64,000 bases of DNA from Scardovia wiggsiae F0424 (GTDB lineage: Bacteria; Actinomycetota; Actinomycetes; Actinomycetales; Bifidobacteriaceae): positions 62,001 to 126,000 of the forward strand of contig NZ_AKCI01000001.1 in assembly GCF_000269605.1 (NCBI RefSeq), written 5' to 3'. Positions within the stretch are counted from its first letter, which is position 1; each line of letters starts with the position of its first letter. Position numbers and translations under genes: made by a program. The notes beneath the pieces are model-generated. The model did no database searches. It was given only the letters and a program-made list of their open reading frames with translations, and was not told where the DNA came from. This document shows, piece by piece, positions 10,637 to 19,837 of the stretch.

Positions 10637-11048
10637 TCCCTGTTCCTGTGGCGTGCCCATGTTTTGCCCACATTTCCCTGATATCATCGCATCCAGGGCA
10701 TGGGTAATTATACTAAAATATCACCGAATAAATTCGCGTATATTAAGGTAATTTGCCTATTCCCAATAAATTTTTTAATGAAGTTTGGTGAACATGTGCT
10801 CTAACCCAAGGAATAGAGTATTTGTAGAAACCTGCATTCAGGAGTGTAATGCTTACTGTATTTTTCTTTCTCCAGTGTTTAAGCCAGAGAGATTCTATTG
10901 CCAAGAGTACCTGAGAGAATATGCTGACTGCTCGAAAAGGGCTTATGCCTGCGTTTGAATAGCTGATTTGCTGTAAGCAGGGTTATACGCATACGGGTAA
11001 TGGTGCGTACGTGTCCGTTCAAATGAGGCACGTACGCACGTATCCGGC
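10637..11048. other. gene-free stretch with a 3' hairpin for the minus-strand lipoprotein
   Basis: No gene is supported. The stretch is A+T-rich in its first half. At about 11008-11039 a near-perfect inverted repeat (GTGCGTACGTG and CACGTACGCAC, 11 bp) sits just past the stop of the minus-strand lipoprotein. It may end that transcript, although there is no U-tract. Confidence 0.45.
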
Positions 11049-11504
11049 TCATTGTTGTTTGCTCATTTTGATGGTAGTGGTTACTCCCAGTGCTGTTTGC
11101 TTATATGTAAGCTGGCCTTTCGTATAAGTAAATTTTTTAGTAGAGTCCCGTGAAGCAAGAAGGGCAGTCTTCATGGTTTCCGTATCGCCTTTGCTTGTCC
11201 AGCTGTAATCGCCCGCATTTGTGGGAGGCTCATATGTACCTTTCCAGTACAGGCTTGTTGAATCGCTGGTCACCCAGTTGATTGTGATGGTATTGCCCTC
11301 AATAGTTGCTTCCATATGCTGCTGTGCACTGGCGGGATTGGTTTCTTTCCATTTGCCGGTCAAATCAGCGGGTTTTGGTGTCTCTGCTTTTTGGGATTGA
11401 GTGGAGGCACCATTTGAAGTTCCACCAGTATTGCCGCATGCAGATAACCCGGCACAGGCCAAGATAAAAGCGACAGCCACAGTGATTAGTTTTTTAGTTT
11501 TCAT
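11049..11504 (-). CDS. small secreted lipoprotein, function unknown
   Basis: 151 aa. The signal peptide MKTKKLITVAVAFILACAG leads to the lipobox LSAC with Cys23, so the mature protein should be lipid-anchored outside the membrane. A Ser/Gln/Thr-rich linker is followed by a compact domain starting LTGKWKETNPAS. This looks like the lipocalin-like or DUF5640-type small beta domains often seen in Gram-positive lipoproteins, but the assignment is weak. AAGGAAAGG precedes the ATG. It is transcribed divergently from the TetR gene, with repeat copy B between them. Confidence 0.8.
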   Translation of the reverse strand: MKTKKLITVAVAFILACAGLSACGNTGGTSNGASTQSQKAETPKPADLTGKWKETNPASAQQHMEATIEGNTITINWVTSDSTSLYWKGTYEPPTNAGDYSWTSKGDTETMKTALLASRDSTKKFTYTKGQLTYKQTALGVTTTIKMSKQQ

Positions 11505-11644
11505 AACCTTTCCTTCTTATTAATTTTTTAGATTATTATATTTTGTTTTGCCCATCGTTAAGCAGTGAGTACTCTTAAAATACCGCGGGTGTAAGCCAAA
11601 TATCAACTCAGGTGTGTCTGTGCATTGCCGCTTCTTCCACTCCG

Positions 11645-11728
11645 CTGGTGGTAAAACACGCAGATACAAAATCCGTTTTGCCGGTTTTCCACATTTCCTG
11701 TTTTTATATCTGCGTGTTTTACCACCAG
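11645..11728. repeat. 84-bp palindromic repeat element, copy B
   Basis: Same 84-bp length and ends as copies A and C. The right arm has a mismatch (TATATCTGCG in place of TGTATCTGCG). The centre aligns directly with copy C. It lies between two divergent genes, upstream of the TetR promoter, so it cannot serve simply as a terminator for either. Confidence 0.85.
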
Positions 11729-11774
11729 ATGTTTCAGAGTGTTTCGGTTCGGCCCATAATTTCTGTAAAAACCC

Positions 11775-11803
11775 TTGTGTAAAAAACATAACAGTGTTAT
11801 GAT
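11775..11803 (+). promoter_or_regulatory. sigma70-type promoter of the TetR-ABC exporter operon
   Basis: TTGTGT (11775-11780) and TATGAT (11798-11803) are separated by 17 bases. The -10 box lies inside the first operator palindrome, so a bound repressor would block it. Confidence 0.7.
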
Positions 11804-11829
11804 GTTGTCTGTTTCATAACACTGTTATG
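11787..11829. promoter_or_regulatory. paired TetR operators
   Basis: CATAACAGTGTTATG (11787-11801) and CATAACACTGTTATG (11815-11829) are 15-bp palindromes, inverted copies of each other with centres 28 bp apart. The first overlaps the -10 box and the second the start of the transcript. The layout is typical of TetR self-regulation. Binding by the adjacent regulator is inference. Confidence 0.8.
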
Positions 11830-11854
11830 GACTATTGCATGGGGACTGGTGCAA

Positions 11855-12904
11855 ATGTCCGTAACAGGCTTGTATGAAAAGGCAAAAGTACAGAGCATAA
11901 AGGGGCAGGCAGATATGGCGGAACAGCTGGCTGAAGTATATGGGAGTACGGCAGCTGAGAATACGGCGGATACAGTTGCTAGTAGTACGGCGGATACAGT
12001 TGCTGGCACTACGGCAGCTACAGCAGCTGGGAGCACAGTATCTGAGCGCATAGTAACTCAAACGGCTTTGGACGGGAATACAGTAACAGGGAGTACAGCG
12101 TCTGGGGACAAGGGTACAGCGTCCGGGGACAAGGGTACAGCGTCCGGGGGCAGGGGCGCAGCAGCCGGGGGCAGGGATGCAGCAGCCGAGAACACGCTGG
12201 CCGAGGGGGCACCCCCCAGAGGGACGGTCGCTGAGGGTACGCTCGCCGATGCGGCACGGGAAGAATTCCTGGCATACGGCTATATGAATGCATCAATGCG
12301 CCGGATCGCTGCGGCTGCAGGATGCACAACAGGTACGCTGTATTACAGGTTCAGGGATAAGGGCGAGCTTTTCCGCTACCTGGTTGATGATGCCGCGAAT
12401 GAATTTATGGAGCTGTATAAGAATGCCAATGAAGAGTTCTCCGAACTGCCCCCGTCAAGCCAGATATCCTGTATGGCAATGTATTCGCATCAGCATCTGG
12501 ATGAAATGCTCGGTATCATATATCGGAATTTTGATGCATTCAAACTTATTGTGAGCTGCGGCGCCGGTTCCGGTTATGAGGATTATATCGACAGGCTCGC
12601 CCGCATGGAAGAGGAGAGCACGGTAGCCTTCATCGGGACTTTGAAAGATGCAGGCAGGGACGTGCCGGAAATCAGGCAGGAACTGTGCCATATGCTGTCG
12701 AATGCGTTATTTAATGGGATATTTGAAACTGTTGCCCACGGTTTCTCCTACACGCAGGCACGGGACTATGTCCATGGACTGGAACGGTTCTTCACTGCAG
12801 GGTGGTATGAGCTTCTCGGCATGGCCGTTCCGGAGAGTGGCAGGCAGAAAAGTAACGGGCAGGATAATCAGGACAGACAGGACAGAAAGGATAAAGGGGT
12901 CTGA
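11855..12904 (+). CDS. TetR-family regulator with a long repeat-built N-terminal extension
   Basis: 349 aa, compared with about 190-220 for the family. The helix-turn-helix domain starts only near residue 125 (LADAAREEFLAYGYMNASMRRIAAAAGCTTGTLYYRFRDK...). Ahead of it is a low-complexity Ala/Thr/Gly stretch encoded by three 24-bp tandem units (11963-12034) and four 21-bp units (12095-12178), the latter giving SGDKGTA-like heptads. The first 25 residues look like the natural N-terminus, which suggests repeat expansion inside the gene. The start is probably the ATG at 11855 (GGGGAC upstream); a GTG at 11849 is possible. The gene is separated by one base from the ABC gene and likely represses the shared promoter. 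Confidence 0.88.
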   Translation: MSVTGLYEKAKVQSIKGQADMAEQLAEVYGSTAAENTADTVASSTADTVAGTTAATAAGSTVSERIVTQTALDGNTVTGSTASGDKGTASGDKGTASGGRGAAAGGRDAAAENTLAEGAPPRGTVAEGTLADAAREEFLAYGYMNASMRRIAAAAGCTTGTLYYRFRDKGELFRYLVDDAANEFMELYKNANEEFSELPPSSQISCMAMYSHQHLDEMLGIIYRNFDAFKLIVSCGAGSGYEDYIDRLARMEEESTVAFIGTLKDAGRDVPEIRQELCHMLSNALFNGIFETVAHGFSYTQARDYVHGLERFFTAGWYELLGMAVPESGRQKSNGQDNQDRQDRKDKGV

Positions 12905-12905
12905 T

Positions 12906-14825
12906 ATGGCCGATACATCTATGAAAATAGCCGGAAGCAGCAGCGTAGGCCTTCCGCGGGGTGCAGGCCTTCCGCAGGGTAAAAAGTCGGCTGCGGGCTG
13001 GCTTATGTATTTTGCCGGAAAACATAAAATAATGTATAGCGCTTCTGTTTTTACAGCATTGCTGGGAGTATTGTGCGGCCTGGCGCCGTACTTCATCATG
13101 GGGACCATGGTAGCTGAACTGCTGCGCGGCAACCGAAATTATCCGTACTACCTGGCGATGTGCCTGTGGATGCTGGCCTTATGGCTGTGCAGGGTCATTT
13201 TCCATGAAATATCAACCGGGCTGTCGCATACGGCAACATTCAGCGTCCTTGCTGATATCAGGCAGGCGTTGTGCGATAAATTGTACAGGCTTCCGCTGGG
13301 GTTTGTGGTGGAACGTTCGTCAGGCGAGCTCAAGAGCACTATTGTAGAGCGTGTTGACAGTATAGAGACCGCCCTGGCACATATCCTGCCGGAATTTACG
13401 GCCAACCTGGCTGGCCCGCTGTGTGTTGTCATCTATATTTTTACCCTCGACTGGCGTATGGGGCTGGCCAGCCTGCTGACTATCCCTGTTGGGGCTGTGG
13501 CGTACGTAACTATGATGTCAGGGTATAAAGAGAAGTACAGCAATACCATTGTGAAGACTAAGGCGCTCAACGACATTGCCGTTGAATACATCAATGGCGT
13601 CCAGGTCATCAAGGCTTTTGGCAAGGTGAGAAGTTCATACAGTAAGTTTGTACGTGCAGCCAGGGAAGGTGCGGACTGTTTTATCGGCTGGATGCGCAGC
13701 TGCATCACTTCTTCCAATATTTTCCATGTTGCCCTTCCTGCAACGCTTATAGGCATCCTTCCCATCGGAGGCCTGCTGTACCGGACCGGCACTTTGCCTG
13801 CATCTGTTTTTATCCTTATCATTATTATGTCTTTCGGCATTATTACGCCGATCATGGCCTGTGTCGCCCATCTTGAAGATATCGCTAAAGTCGGTACGAT
13901 AACCGGTGAGGTGGCAGATATACTGGAACAGCCTGAATTGCAGCGGCCGATTGAGCTGGATAAAGATGTAAAGGAAAAGCTGAAGGATGCATCTGTCTCG
14001 GTAGACCACGTCCATTTTTCATACAACGACTGTGAAGTCCTCCATGATGTCAGTGCCCGGATGCCGCAGGGAAGCGTCAATGCCTTTGTAGGCCCTTCAG
14101 GAAGCGGAAAGTCAACGATTGCGAAACTTATCGCAGGCCTGTGGGATGTGAAAGACGGATCCATAAAAGTAGGGGGAGCAGATATCCGTGATATCCCGCT
14201 GAATGATTATAACAGGCTTATCGCATATGTTTCCCAGGATAATTACCTGTTTAATATGAGCGTCAGGGAGAACCTGCGTCTGGGCGACCCTGCTGCTTCA
14301 GATGAGCGCATAGAGCAGATAACACGGCTGTGCGGCTGCCATGATTTTATTATGGGGCTTGAGGACGGCTACGATACTGTTGTCGGGGATACCGGCGGGC
14401 ATTTGTCAGGAGGGGAGCGCCAGCGTATTGCCATTGCCAGGGCTATGCTTAAGGATGCGCCTATTGTGATCCTTGACGAAGCTACGGCGTACACCGATCC
14501 TGAGAATGAAGCGGTTATCCAGGCGGCGCTCGCCCGCCTTGTCCATGGCAAAACTGTTATTATGATTGCCCATCGGCTGTCGACCGTCATGAATGCTGAT
14601 CAGATATTTGTTGTAGAAGGCGGCCGTATCCGCGCCCAGGGGACCCACAGTGAACTTCTGGCGGGTGACAGCCTGTACCGCGCGATGTGGCAGGCGCATA
14701 TATCTGTCCATGATACCTACGATGACCCGTCTCCGGACGGCAGCGGCGCCGCTGCGGACACTGCAGCTGTGGGCAGCCTGCCTGATGCTGGTCCGTCTGT
14801 TTTGGAAGGTGGTAAAAATGATTAA
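12906..14825 (+). CDS. ABC exporter half-transporter 1 (membrane + ATPase)
   Basis: 639 aa. A six-helix membrane domain (about residues 25-310) is fused to a nucleotide-binding domain. Motifs: Walker A GPSGSGKST, Q-loop YVSQDN, signature LSGGERQR, Walker B APIVILDEATAYTDPENE with the catalytic Glu, and H-loop AHRLST. With the next gene it should form a heterodimeric exporter; ATAYTDPENE is common in the IrtAB/YbtPQ-like and Firmicute TetR-linked exporter group. The substrate is not evident. The ATG at 12906 has AAAGGGG upstream; longer in-frame starts lie inside the TetR gene. The N-terminal 35 residues are polar. Confidence 0.92.
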   Translation: MADTSMKIAGSSSVGLPRGAGLPQGKKSAAGWLMYFAGKHKIMYSASVFTALLGVLCGLAPYFIMGTMVAELLRGNRNYPYYLAMCLWMLALWLCRVIFHEISTGLSHTATFSVLADIRQALCDKLYRLPLGFVVERSSGELKSTIVERVDSIETALAHILPEFTANLAGPLCVVIYIFTLDWRMGLASLLTIPVGAVAYVTMMSGYKEKYSNTIVKTKALNDIAVEYINGVQVIKAFGKVRSSYSKFVRAAREGADCFIGWMRSCITSSNIFHVALPATLIGILPIGGLLYRTGTLPASVFILIIIMSFGIITPIMACVAHLEDIAKVGTITGEVADILEQPELQRPIELDKDVKEKLKDASVSVDHVHFSYNDCEVLHDVSARMPQGSVNAFVGPSGSGKSTIAKLIAGLWDVKDGSIKVGGADIRDIPLNDYNRLIAYVSQDNYLFNMSVRENLRLGDPAASDERIEQITRLCGCHDFIMGLEDGYDTVVGDTGGHLSGGERQRIAIARAMLKDAPIVILDEATAYTDPENEAVIQAALARLVHGKTVIMIAHRLSTVMNADQIFVVEGGRIRAQGTHSELLAGDSLYRAMWQAHISVHDTYDDPSPDGSGAAADTAAVGSLPDAGPSVLEGGKND

Positions 14826-16560
14826 AACCATGCGTAAATTCTTTGCGTTCTGTTCTCCCGAAAACCGCAGGAAGTTTTATATTTCTGTCGTGTACGGTGT
14901 CCTTCTGTCTCTCCTTGAGGCCATGAAAATACCCGCGGTTTACATTATGATTGATGCGCTTGTTAAGGGCCAGGTCACTATTATTACCTGCCTTGTGAGT
15001 GGCGGGATAATACTGGCGAGCATCATCCTGTCGGTTCTGGGAAAAAACCGCGACGTCATGCTGCAGTGTGAAGCCGGTTATGGCACATGTGCTGATAAGC
15101 GTATAGAGATCGCCGAGCATATGCGCTATATGCCTATGGGGTATTTTAACGATAATACATTGGGATATATTACATCGGTAGCTACGAATACCATGGAAAA
15201 CCTCGCAGGCATCGCTACAAAAGTTGTTATGATCATAACGCAGGGCCTGCTGACAACAGCCCTTATCATCGTGATGACTGTTTTCTTCGACTGGCGTGTG
15301 GCGCTTATCGCTGCCGCAGGCCTGCTGATATTCCTTGCGGTCAATGCGCTTCTCCAGAAAAGCTCAGTCGGCATTGCAGAAGAAAAAGAGGATGCAGATA
15401 CGCAGCTGGTATCTGAAGTGCTTGAATATGTTCAGGGCATGGGCGAAGTCAAAGCTTACTCGCTGTATACAGGTACGAACAGGAAGCTGTCCGGATCCAT
15501 CCGGAGGGCGCAGAAGGCGAATGTTGCTATGGAGATGAGGTTCCTGCCTATTATGGGGCTCCAGTCATTCGTTACTAAGGCAACGGGTGTGTGCATGTCC
15601 GCAGCATCCGTCTACTGGTATATAAATTCTTCAATGTCATTAAGTATGTGCATTATGATGCTGGTCTGCTCGTTTATGTTCTTCTCCAGCTTGGACTCGG
15701 CAGGGAGCATGTCCGCGCTGATGAGAACTGTCAATATTGCGGTCGATAAGGCCAATGCGATACTCGCCGTTGAAACTCTGGATACCCGGGGAGATCAGAT
15801 AATGCCGCCGGACCACACTATCGATATCAGCCATATACGCTTTGCTTACGGAGACCGCCCTGTTATCAATGATGTATCCCTGCATATCCCGGAAAATACA
15901 ACGACCGCGATAGTCGGCCCCAGCGGGTCAGGCAAAACTACGCTATGCACTCTTATGGCACGGTTCTGGGATGTCAGCAGCGGGGCGATCACTCTCGGAG
16001 GCAGCGATATCAAAGATTATGATATGGACTCCCTGATGGCGAATTTCAGCTTCGTTTTCCAGGATGTATACCTTTTCGAAGATACTGTTGCCAATAATAT
16101 CCGGTTCGGAGATCCTGATGCCCCGATGGGTGAGGTCATTGCCGCAGCAAAGAAAGCCTGCTGCCATGACTTCATCATGGCCATCCCGCAGGGGTACGAT
16201 ACCGTTATAGGCGAAGGCGGCGCGTCACTGTCAGGGGGCGAAAGGCAGAGGGTATCTATTGCCCGGGCAATGATGAAAGATGCCCCTGTTGTGATCCTTG
16301 ATGAAGCAACAGCTAATGTAGACCCCGAAAATGAGCAGGACCTTGTCCGCGCTGTAGAAGCGCTTACCCGCAACAAGACGATCATTATGATAGCCCATCG
16401 CCTCAAAACAGTACGCCATGCAGATAATATCGTTGTCCTTGATAAAGGGGAGGTCGTCCAGCAGGGGACGCACGAGCAGCTTATGGCGCAGGAAGGCGGA
16501 AACAATATTTATAAGAGGTTCATTGATGACAGGAAAGAGGCCGTGAACTGGAAGATATAA
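14818..16560 (+). CDS. ABC exporter half-transporter 2 (membrane + ATPase)
   Basis: 580 aa. Same architecture as its upstream partner: a membrane domain (about 15-300), then an NBD with Walker A GPSGSGKTT, signature LSGGERQR, Walker B APVVILDEATANVDPENE and H-loop AHRLKT. Both NBDs keep the catalytic Glu, so neither site looks degenerate. The start overlaps the previous gene by 8 bases, with GGAAGGTGG upstream, giving strong coupling. It ends the TetR-controlled operon. An efflux or drug-resistance role is a guess from the TetR link. Confidence 0.92.
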   Translation: MIKTMRKFFAFCSPENRRKFYISVVYGVLLSLLEAMKIPAVYIMIDALVKGQVTIITCLVSGGIILASIILSVLGKNRDVMLQCEAGYGTCADKRIEIAEHMRYMPMGYFNDNTLGYITSVATNTMENLAGIATKVVMIITQGLLTTALIIVMTVFFDWRVALIAAAGLLIFLAVNALLQKSSVGIAEEKEDADTQLVSEVLEYVQGMGEVKAYSLYTGTNRKLSGSIRRAQKANVAMEMRFLPIMGLQSFVTKATGVCMSAASVYWYINSSMSLSMCIMMLVCSFMFFSSLDSAGSMSALMRTVNIAVDKANAILAVETLDTRGDQIMPPDHTIDISHIRFAYGDRPVINDVSLHIPENTTTAIVGPSGSGKTTLCTLMARFWDVSSGAITLGGSDIKDYDMDSLMANFSFVFQDVYLFEDTVANNIRFGDPDAPMGEVIAAAKKACCHDFIMAIPQGYDTVIGEGGASLSGGERQRVSIARAMMKDAPVVILDEATANVDPENEQDLVRAVEALTRNKTIIMIAHRLKTVRHADNIVVLDKGEVVQQGTHEQLMAQEGGNNIYKRFIDDRKEAVNWKI

Positions 16561-16754
16561 GTGTGCAGTATTTCGGATCCCTGCGGCATTCCTTCTAGTG
16601 CCCGGTGCGTTTGTCGGGAAGAGGGAGAGGACAGTATTTAGCGGTTAGCTGTCCGGGTTGTTTTATATTACTGATTGGGCTGTTTGCGTTACAATGGATA
16701 ATTACCGTACTTACCGGAACAGCCATGCATCAGTATAGGGATCGGAGGCAGCAG

Positions 16755-17906
16755 ATGAAGACATCATGCATCCGTCGCTGCGCACAGGCCATCATCACTG
16801 CTGCACTGTGCTGTGTGCCGGCTTCCTGCGGCGCACAGCACAGCGGGCCTGCACGGCCGGATGCTTACAGTCAGCAAACCCAGGGGCAGCGCTCAGCAAA
16901 GGCAGATAAACGGAAAGCAGAAGAACGGGCCCGCGCTGCAGCCCGGGCACAGTACAACGCTCAGGCTGCACAGATCAATGGAAGCAACCGCAAAAACCTC
17001 ACAGGGGATATAACTTTCCGTGAAACGCCTTCCGGATATTCGCAGCAGGTACCTGAAAGCCAGCGGGGGAGTGTGGAAAAGGTATCGTATACAGCGACGT
17101 ATCAGGGCAAAACATATAACAAATCCGCCCTTGTCTATCTGCCGGCCGGCTATGGTACAAATACATGGCAGAAATATAACGTTATGTACATCCTCCACGG
17201 GTATGGCGGGGGCTTTACTGCATATCTGGGAGGCGAGGGGCGCAACAGTACTGCGGAGATCAAACTGCTGCTTGACCATATGGTTGCCGATAAGATTATC
17301 AACCCTGCGATCTTTGTGTTCCCTGAATACTATCCAGACCGCAGTTTCAAAACGGACAGCTACATCACTGACGGACCGCTCGTCAAAGCATTTGTCCGGG
17401 ATGAATTCACCAAAGCCCTTGTACCCGCTGTGGAAAGTCGCTACCGTACATATTTGCAGGCAACGGACGATGCAGAACTGAAGGCTTCTCGCGCGCACCG
17501 CGCGTTCGGCGGGTTTTCTATGGGCGGTGCTGCTGCATGGTATGCATTCCAATATGGACTCGCTTATGCACAGTATTTCCTTCCTGCTGCGCAAAGCAGC
17601 TGGGCGTTATATCCGCATGGCGGGCTGACTGATCCTGACGGGACGGCCCGGGCGCTCAGGGATGCGGCAGCGGCCCAGGGGATCAGGAAGGATGGTTTTA
17701 CTATCGCAGGCGGTTCAGGGACGGCTGATATCACATCGCTGTATATGCGCCGGCAGATAGATTCGATGAGGCGGTATCCGGGCACTTTCACCGCAGCAAA
17801 CCTCGAATTTGGTGTGGCCGCCGGTGCCGGGCACACCCGTGAGGCGCTGGTCAATGTGCTGTATAATAATCTGCCGTTCATGTTTGTCAATACAGATCCC
17901 AAGTAA
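16755..17906 (+). CDS. secreted alpha/beta-hydrolase (esterase D-like), probable lipoprotein
   Basis: 383 aa. The N-terminus MKTSCIRRCAQAIITAALCC with the lipobox-like PASC (Cys23) suggests export and lipid anchoring. A polar Gln/Ala/Lys-rich linker follows, then an esterase domain: LVYLPAGY, YILHGYGGG (oxyanion region), the nucleophile elbow GGFSMGG with Ser, and a late GAGHTREAL His. This matches the putative-esterase / feruloyl-esterase family, which removes acyl or feruloyl groups from glycans. The ATG at 16755 has GGAGG 6 bases upstream; the open frame extends further but without a ribosome site. The target is unknown. Confidence 0.85.
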   Translation: MKTSCIRRCAQAIITAALCCVPASCGAQHSGPARPDAYSQQTQGQRSAKADKRKAEERARAAARAQYNAQAAQINGSNRKNLTGDITFRETPSGYSQQVPESQRGSVEKVSYTATYQGKTYNKSALVYLPAGYGTNTWQKYNVMYILHGYGGGFTAYLGGEGRNSTAEIKLLLDHMVADKIINPAIFVFPEYYPDRSFKTDSYITDGPLVKAFVRDEFTKALVPAVESRYRTYLQATDDAELKASRAHRAFGGFSMGGAAAWYAFQYGLAYAQYFLPAAQSSWALYPHGGLTDPDGTARALRDAAAAQGIRKDGFTIAGGSGTADITSLYMRRQIDSMRRYPGTFTAANLEFGVAAGAGHTREALVNVLYNNLPFMFVNTDPK

Positions 17907-18130
17907 TAAGTAATATAAGGCTTTCAGACGGTAGAGGATACGGTCTTAGCGATATAAACCTGCTCCTCGGCGCCCGGCCTCTGCTGCCGTGCAGCAGCTT
18001 TCTTTGTCTTTTTGGTAAGGGCCAGTCGCCTGGCCTCGGATGCCCTGTTTGCGCAGCCATCCCTTTTGGAAGGAAGGGCAGGCAGGATCAGGGCTGAAGA
18101 AAGGCGCCGGCTGGCAGTAAGGTAAATACT

Positions 18131-18907
18131 ATGACCGCATACATGGACCGCAAAGACCTGACGAACCGTGATATCCCGGCTGAACGCAGGCGTCAGATCA
18201 TAGATAACGTCCGCAGGGTACTCGACACTATTGCGGCCGCTGAGCAGCAGTCCGGCCGGCCGGAAGGCGCTGTCCGGCTCCTGGCGGCGGTAAAAACGCG
18301 CGATGTTGGGGAAATCATGGCTGCTGTGGATGCGGGCGTGCCCATGATAGGTGAAAACCGACCGCAGGAAGCGGTAGCTGTAGGCGGTATCCTGGCGGAA
18401 GAATTCAGCCGCCGGGGGATCGCGGTCCCTTTCCATCTTATCGGCCAGCTGCAAAGCAATAAGATCAATAAAATACTTCCCTATGTAGATACGGTAGAGT
18501 CGGTTGATTCTGCAAAGCTTGCCGGAAAACTCTCGACCCGGGCAGTGGCGGCACAGAAGCATCTGGATATTTTCCTTGAAGTCAATGTGTCAGGTGAATC
18601 ATCAAAATCAGGGTGTGCACCTGAGCGGGCACAGGATATCGCTGGAGAGATCGCAGGGCTTCCGGGGCTTACCCTTGTCGGGCTTATGGCTGTAGGCGCC
18701 CATGTTGATGACAGAGCCCAGGTCAGCAGAGGATATGAACGGCTCAGGGCTTTGCGTGACGCAGTTGCTGCCTCCGGCAGTGAGGGTACGGAAACGTGTA
18801 CGCAGCTGTCAATGGGTATGAGCGGTGATTATCAGCTTGCCATAGCTGCCGGTGCAACTGTTGTCCGGCTTGGGACAGCTATTTTTGGCAAGCGCGCATA
18901 TAAGTAA
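18131..18907 (+). CDS. YggS/PROSC-family pyridoxal-phosphate homeostasis protein
   Basis: 258 aa. Single-domain alanine-racemase-fold protein that carries PLP and buffers the vitamin B6 pool. The PLP lysine lies in LLAAVKTR. The family motifs IGENRPQEA, FHLIGQLQSNKINK, SMGMSGDY and VRLGTAIFG are present, the last two binding the phosphate. The start is either the ATG at 18131 or the Met four codons later. It stands alone between the esterase and the FAH gene. Confidence 0.93.
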   Translation: MTAYMDRKDLTNRDIPAERRRQIIDNVRRVLDTIAAAEQQSGRPEGAVRLLAAVKTRDVGEIMAAVDAGVPMIGENRPQEAVAVGGILAEEFSRRGIAVPFHLIGQLQSNKINKILPYVDTVESVDSAKLAGKLSTRAVAAQKHLDIFLEVNVSGESSKSGCAPERAQDIAGEIAGLPGLTLVGLMAVGAHVDDRAQVSRGYERLRALRDAVAASGSEGTETCTQLSMGMSGDYQLAIAAGATVVRLGTAIFGKRAYK

Positions 18908-18996
18908 ATATAAATAAAGTATAGAATTATAAACGAATATCAGTCCATATATATCAGCCGGCACTTGCGTTCGTGCGCTCCGGCTATCCTGTAACC

Positions 18997-19800
18997 ATGA
19001 GGATCGCGCGTTTTAACCATGATGATACAGTGTCTTACGCTTTTGTCCAGAAAGACGATAATGACGGCAAAGATTATCTTGTCGAACTTGACGGATATCC
19101 CCTGGGTGCACAGCCGGTTTCGCCTACGGGACGGCGGTTTGCTGCCGATGGTGACGGCATACGGCTGCTGTCCCCTGTGATCCCGTCGAAAGTATATGGC
19201 CTGGCGAAGAATTATAAGGATCCGTCAGCAAACATAGCCGGCAGCGATGCTTCTGGGCAGTTTCCGGTTATTTTTACCAAACCGGCAACATCAGTGATAG
19301 GCCCGGATGACCCTATTGTCCTTCCTGCATTTTCCCGGAGTATGAATTACGAACCCGAGCTTGCCGTTGTCATAGGCCGGATCGCAAAAAATGTTTCTGC
19401 TGCGGATGCCATGTCTTATGTGCTGGGGTACACCTGCGTCAATGATGCGACCCTGCTTGATATCCAGGCTGAGGATCCGACATGGACCCGCGCGAAAGGA
19501 TTTGATGCCTCATGCCCTCTCGGCCCGTGGATCGAAACAGACATCAATTACGCGGATGCCCATATATCTTTCAGGCTCAACGGTAGGGAAATCCCGGAAG
19601 CAGAGGGGACTACTGCAAACCTGGTCTGTCCCATCCCCGAGCAGATCGCAGAGATATCACGGTTCTCCACGCTGCTTCCCGGGGATGTTATCATGACAGG
19701 AACCCCTTATGCGGCCGGGACGGTGAAGCCGGGGGATGAAACGGTTGTAACGGTTGAGGGGATAGGATCCCTGCGCAATATTGTTGTGCAGGGGGACTAA
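18997..19800 (+). CDS. fumarylacetoacetate hydrolase (FAH) family protein
   Basis: 267 aa. Mg-dependent C-C hydrolase or decarboxylase fold. Motifs include GLAKNYKDP, FTKPATSVIGPDDPI, the metal-binding YEPELAVVIG, and the following YTCVNDATLLDIQ. The end GDVIMTGTP is also typical. Actinobacterial relatives are annotated as acylpyruvases or 2-hydroxyhepta-2,4-diene-1,7-dioate isomerases, but specificity cannot be told from sequence alone. The ATG at 18997 (MRIARFNHDD) is preferred over an in-frame GTG at 18973. An A+T-rich promoter-like stretch lies at 18905-18940. hom starts 38 bases later. Confidence 0.88.
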   Translation: MRIARFNHDDTVSYAFVQKDDNDGKDYLVELDGYPLGAQPVSPTGRRFAADGDGIRLLSPVIPSKVYGLAKNYKDPSANIAGSDASGQFPVIFTKPATSVIGPDDPIVLPAFSRSMNYEPELAVVIGRIAKNVSAADAMSYVLGYTCVNDATLLDIQAEDPTWTRAKGFDASCPLGPWIETDINYADAHISFRLNGREIPEAEGTTANLVCPIPEQIAEISRFSTLLPGDVIMTGTPYAAGTVKPGDETVVTVEGIGSLRNIVVQGD

Positions 19801-19837
19801 GCCGTTAAGGCTGATTGAAAGTCACGGGAGGCCAGCT

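Noticed and set aside
11685-11700. DnaA-box-like TTTTCCACA in the centre of the repeat
   Set aside because: It has one mismatch to the consensus, is changed in copy C, and no origin genes are near.
11520-11802. Short frames crossing the palindromic element on both strands
   Set aside because: They owe their openness to the inverted repeat and read the same peptide pattern at the other copies. They are not genes.
12095-12178. Tandem units in the TetR gene as a CRISPR array
   Set aside because: Units are contiguous without spacers and keep an open frame.
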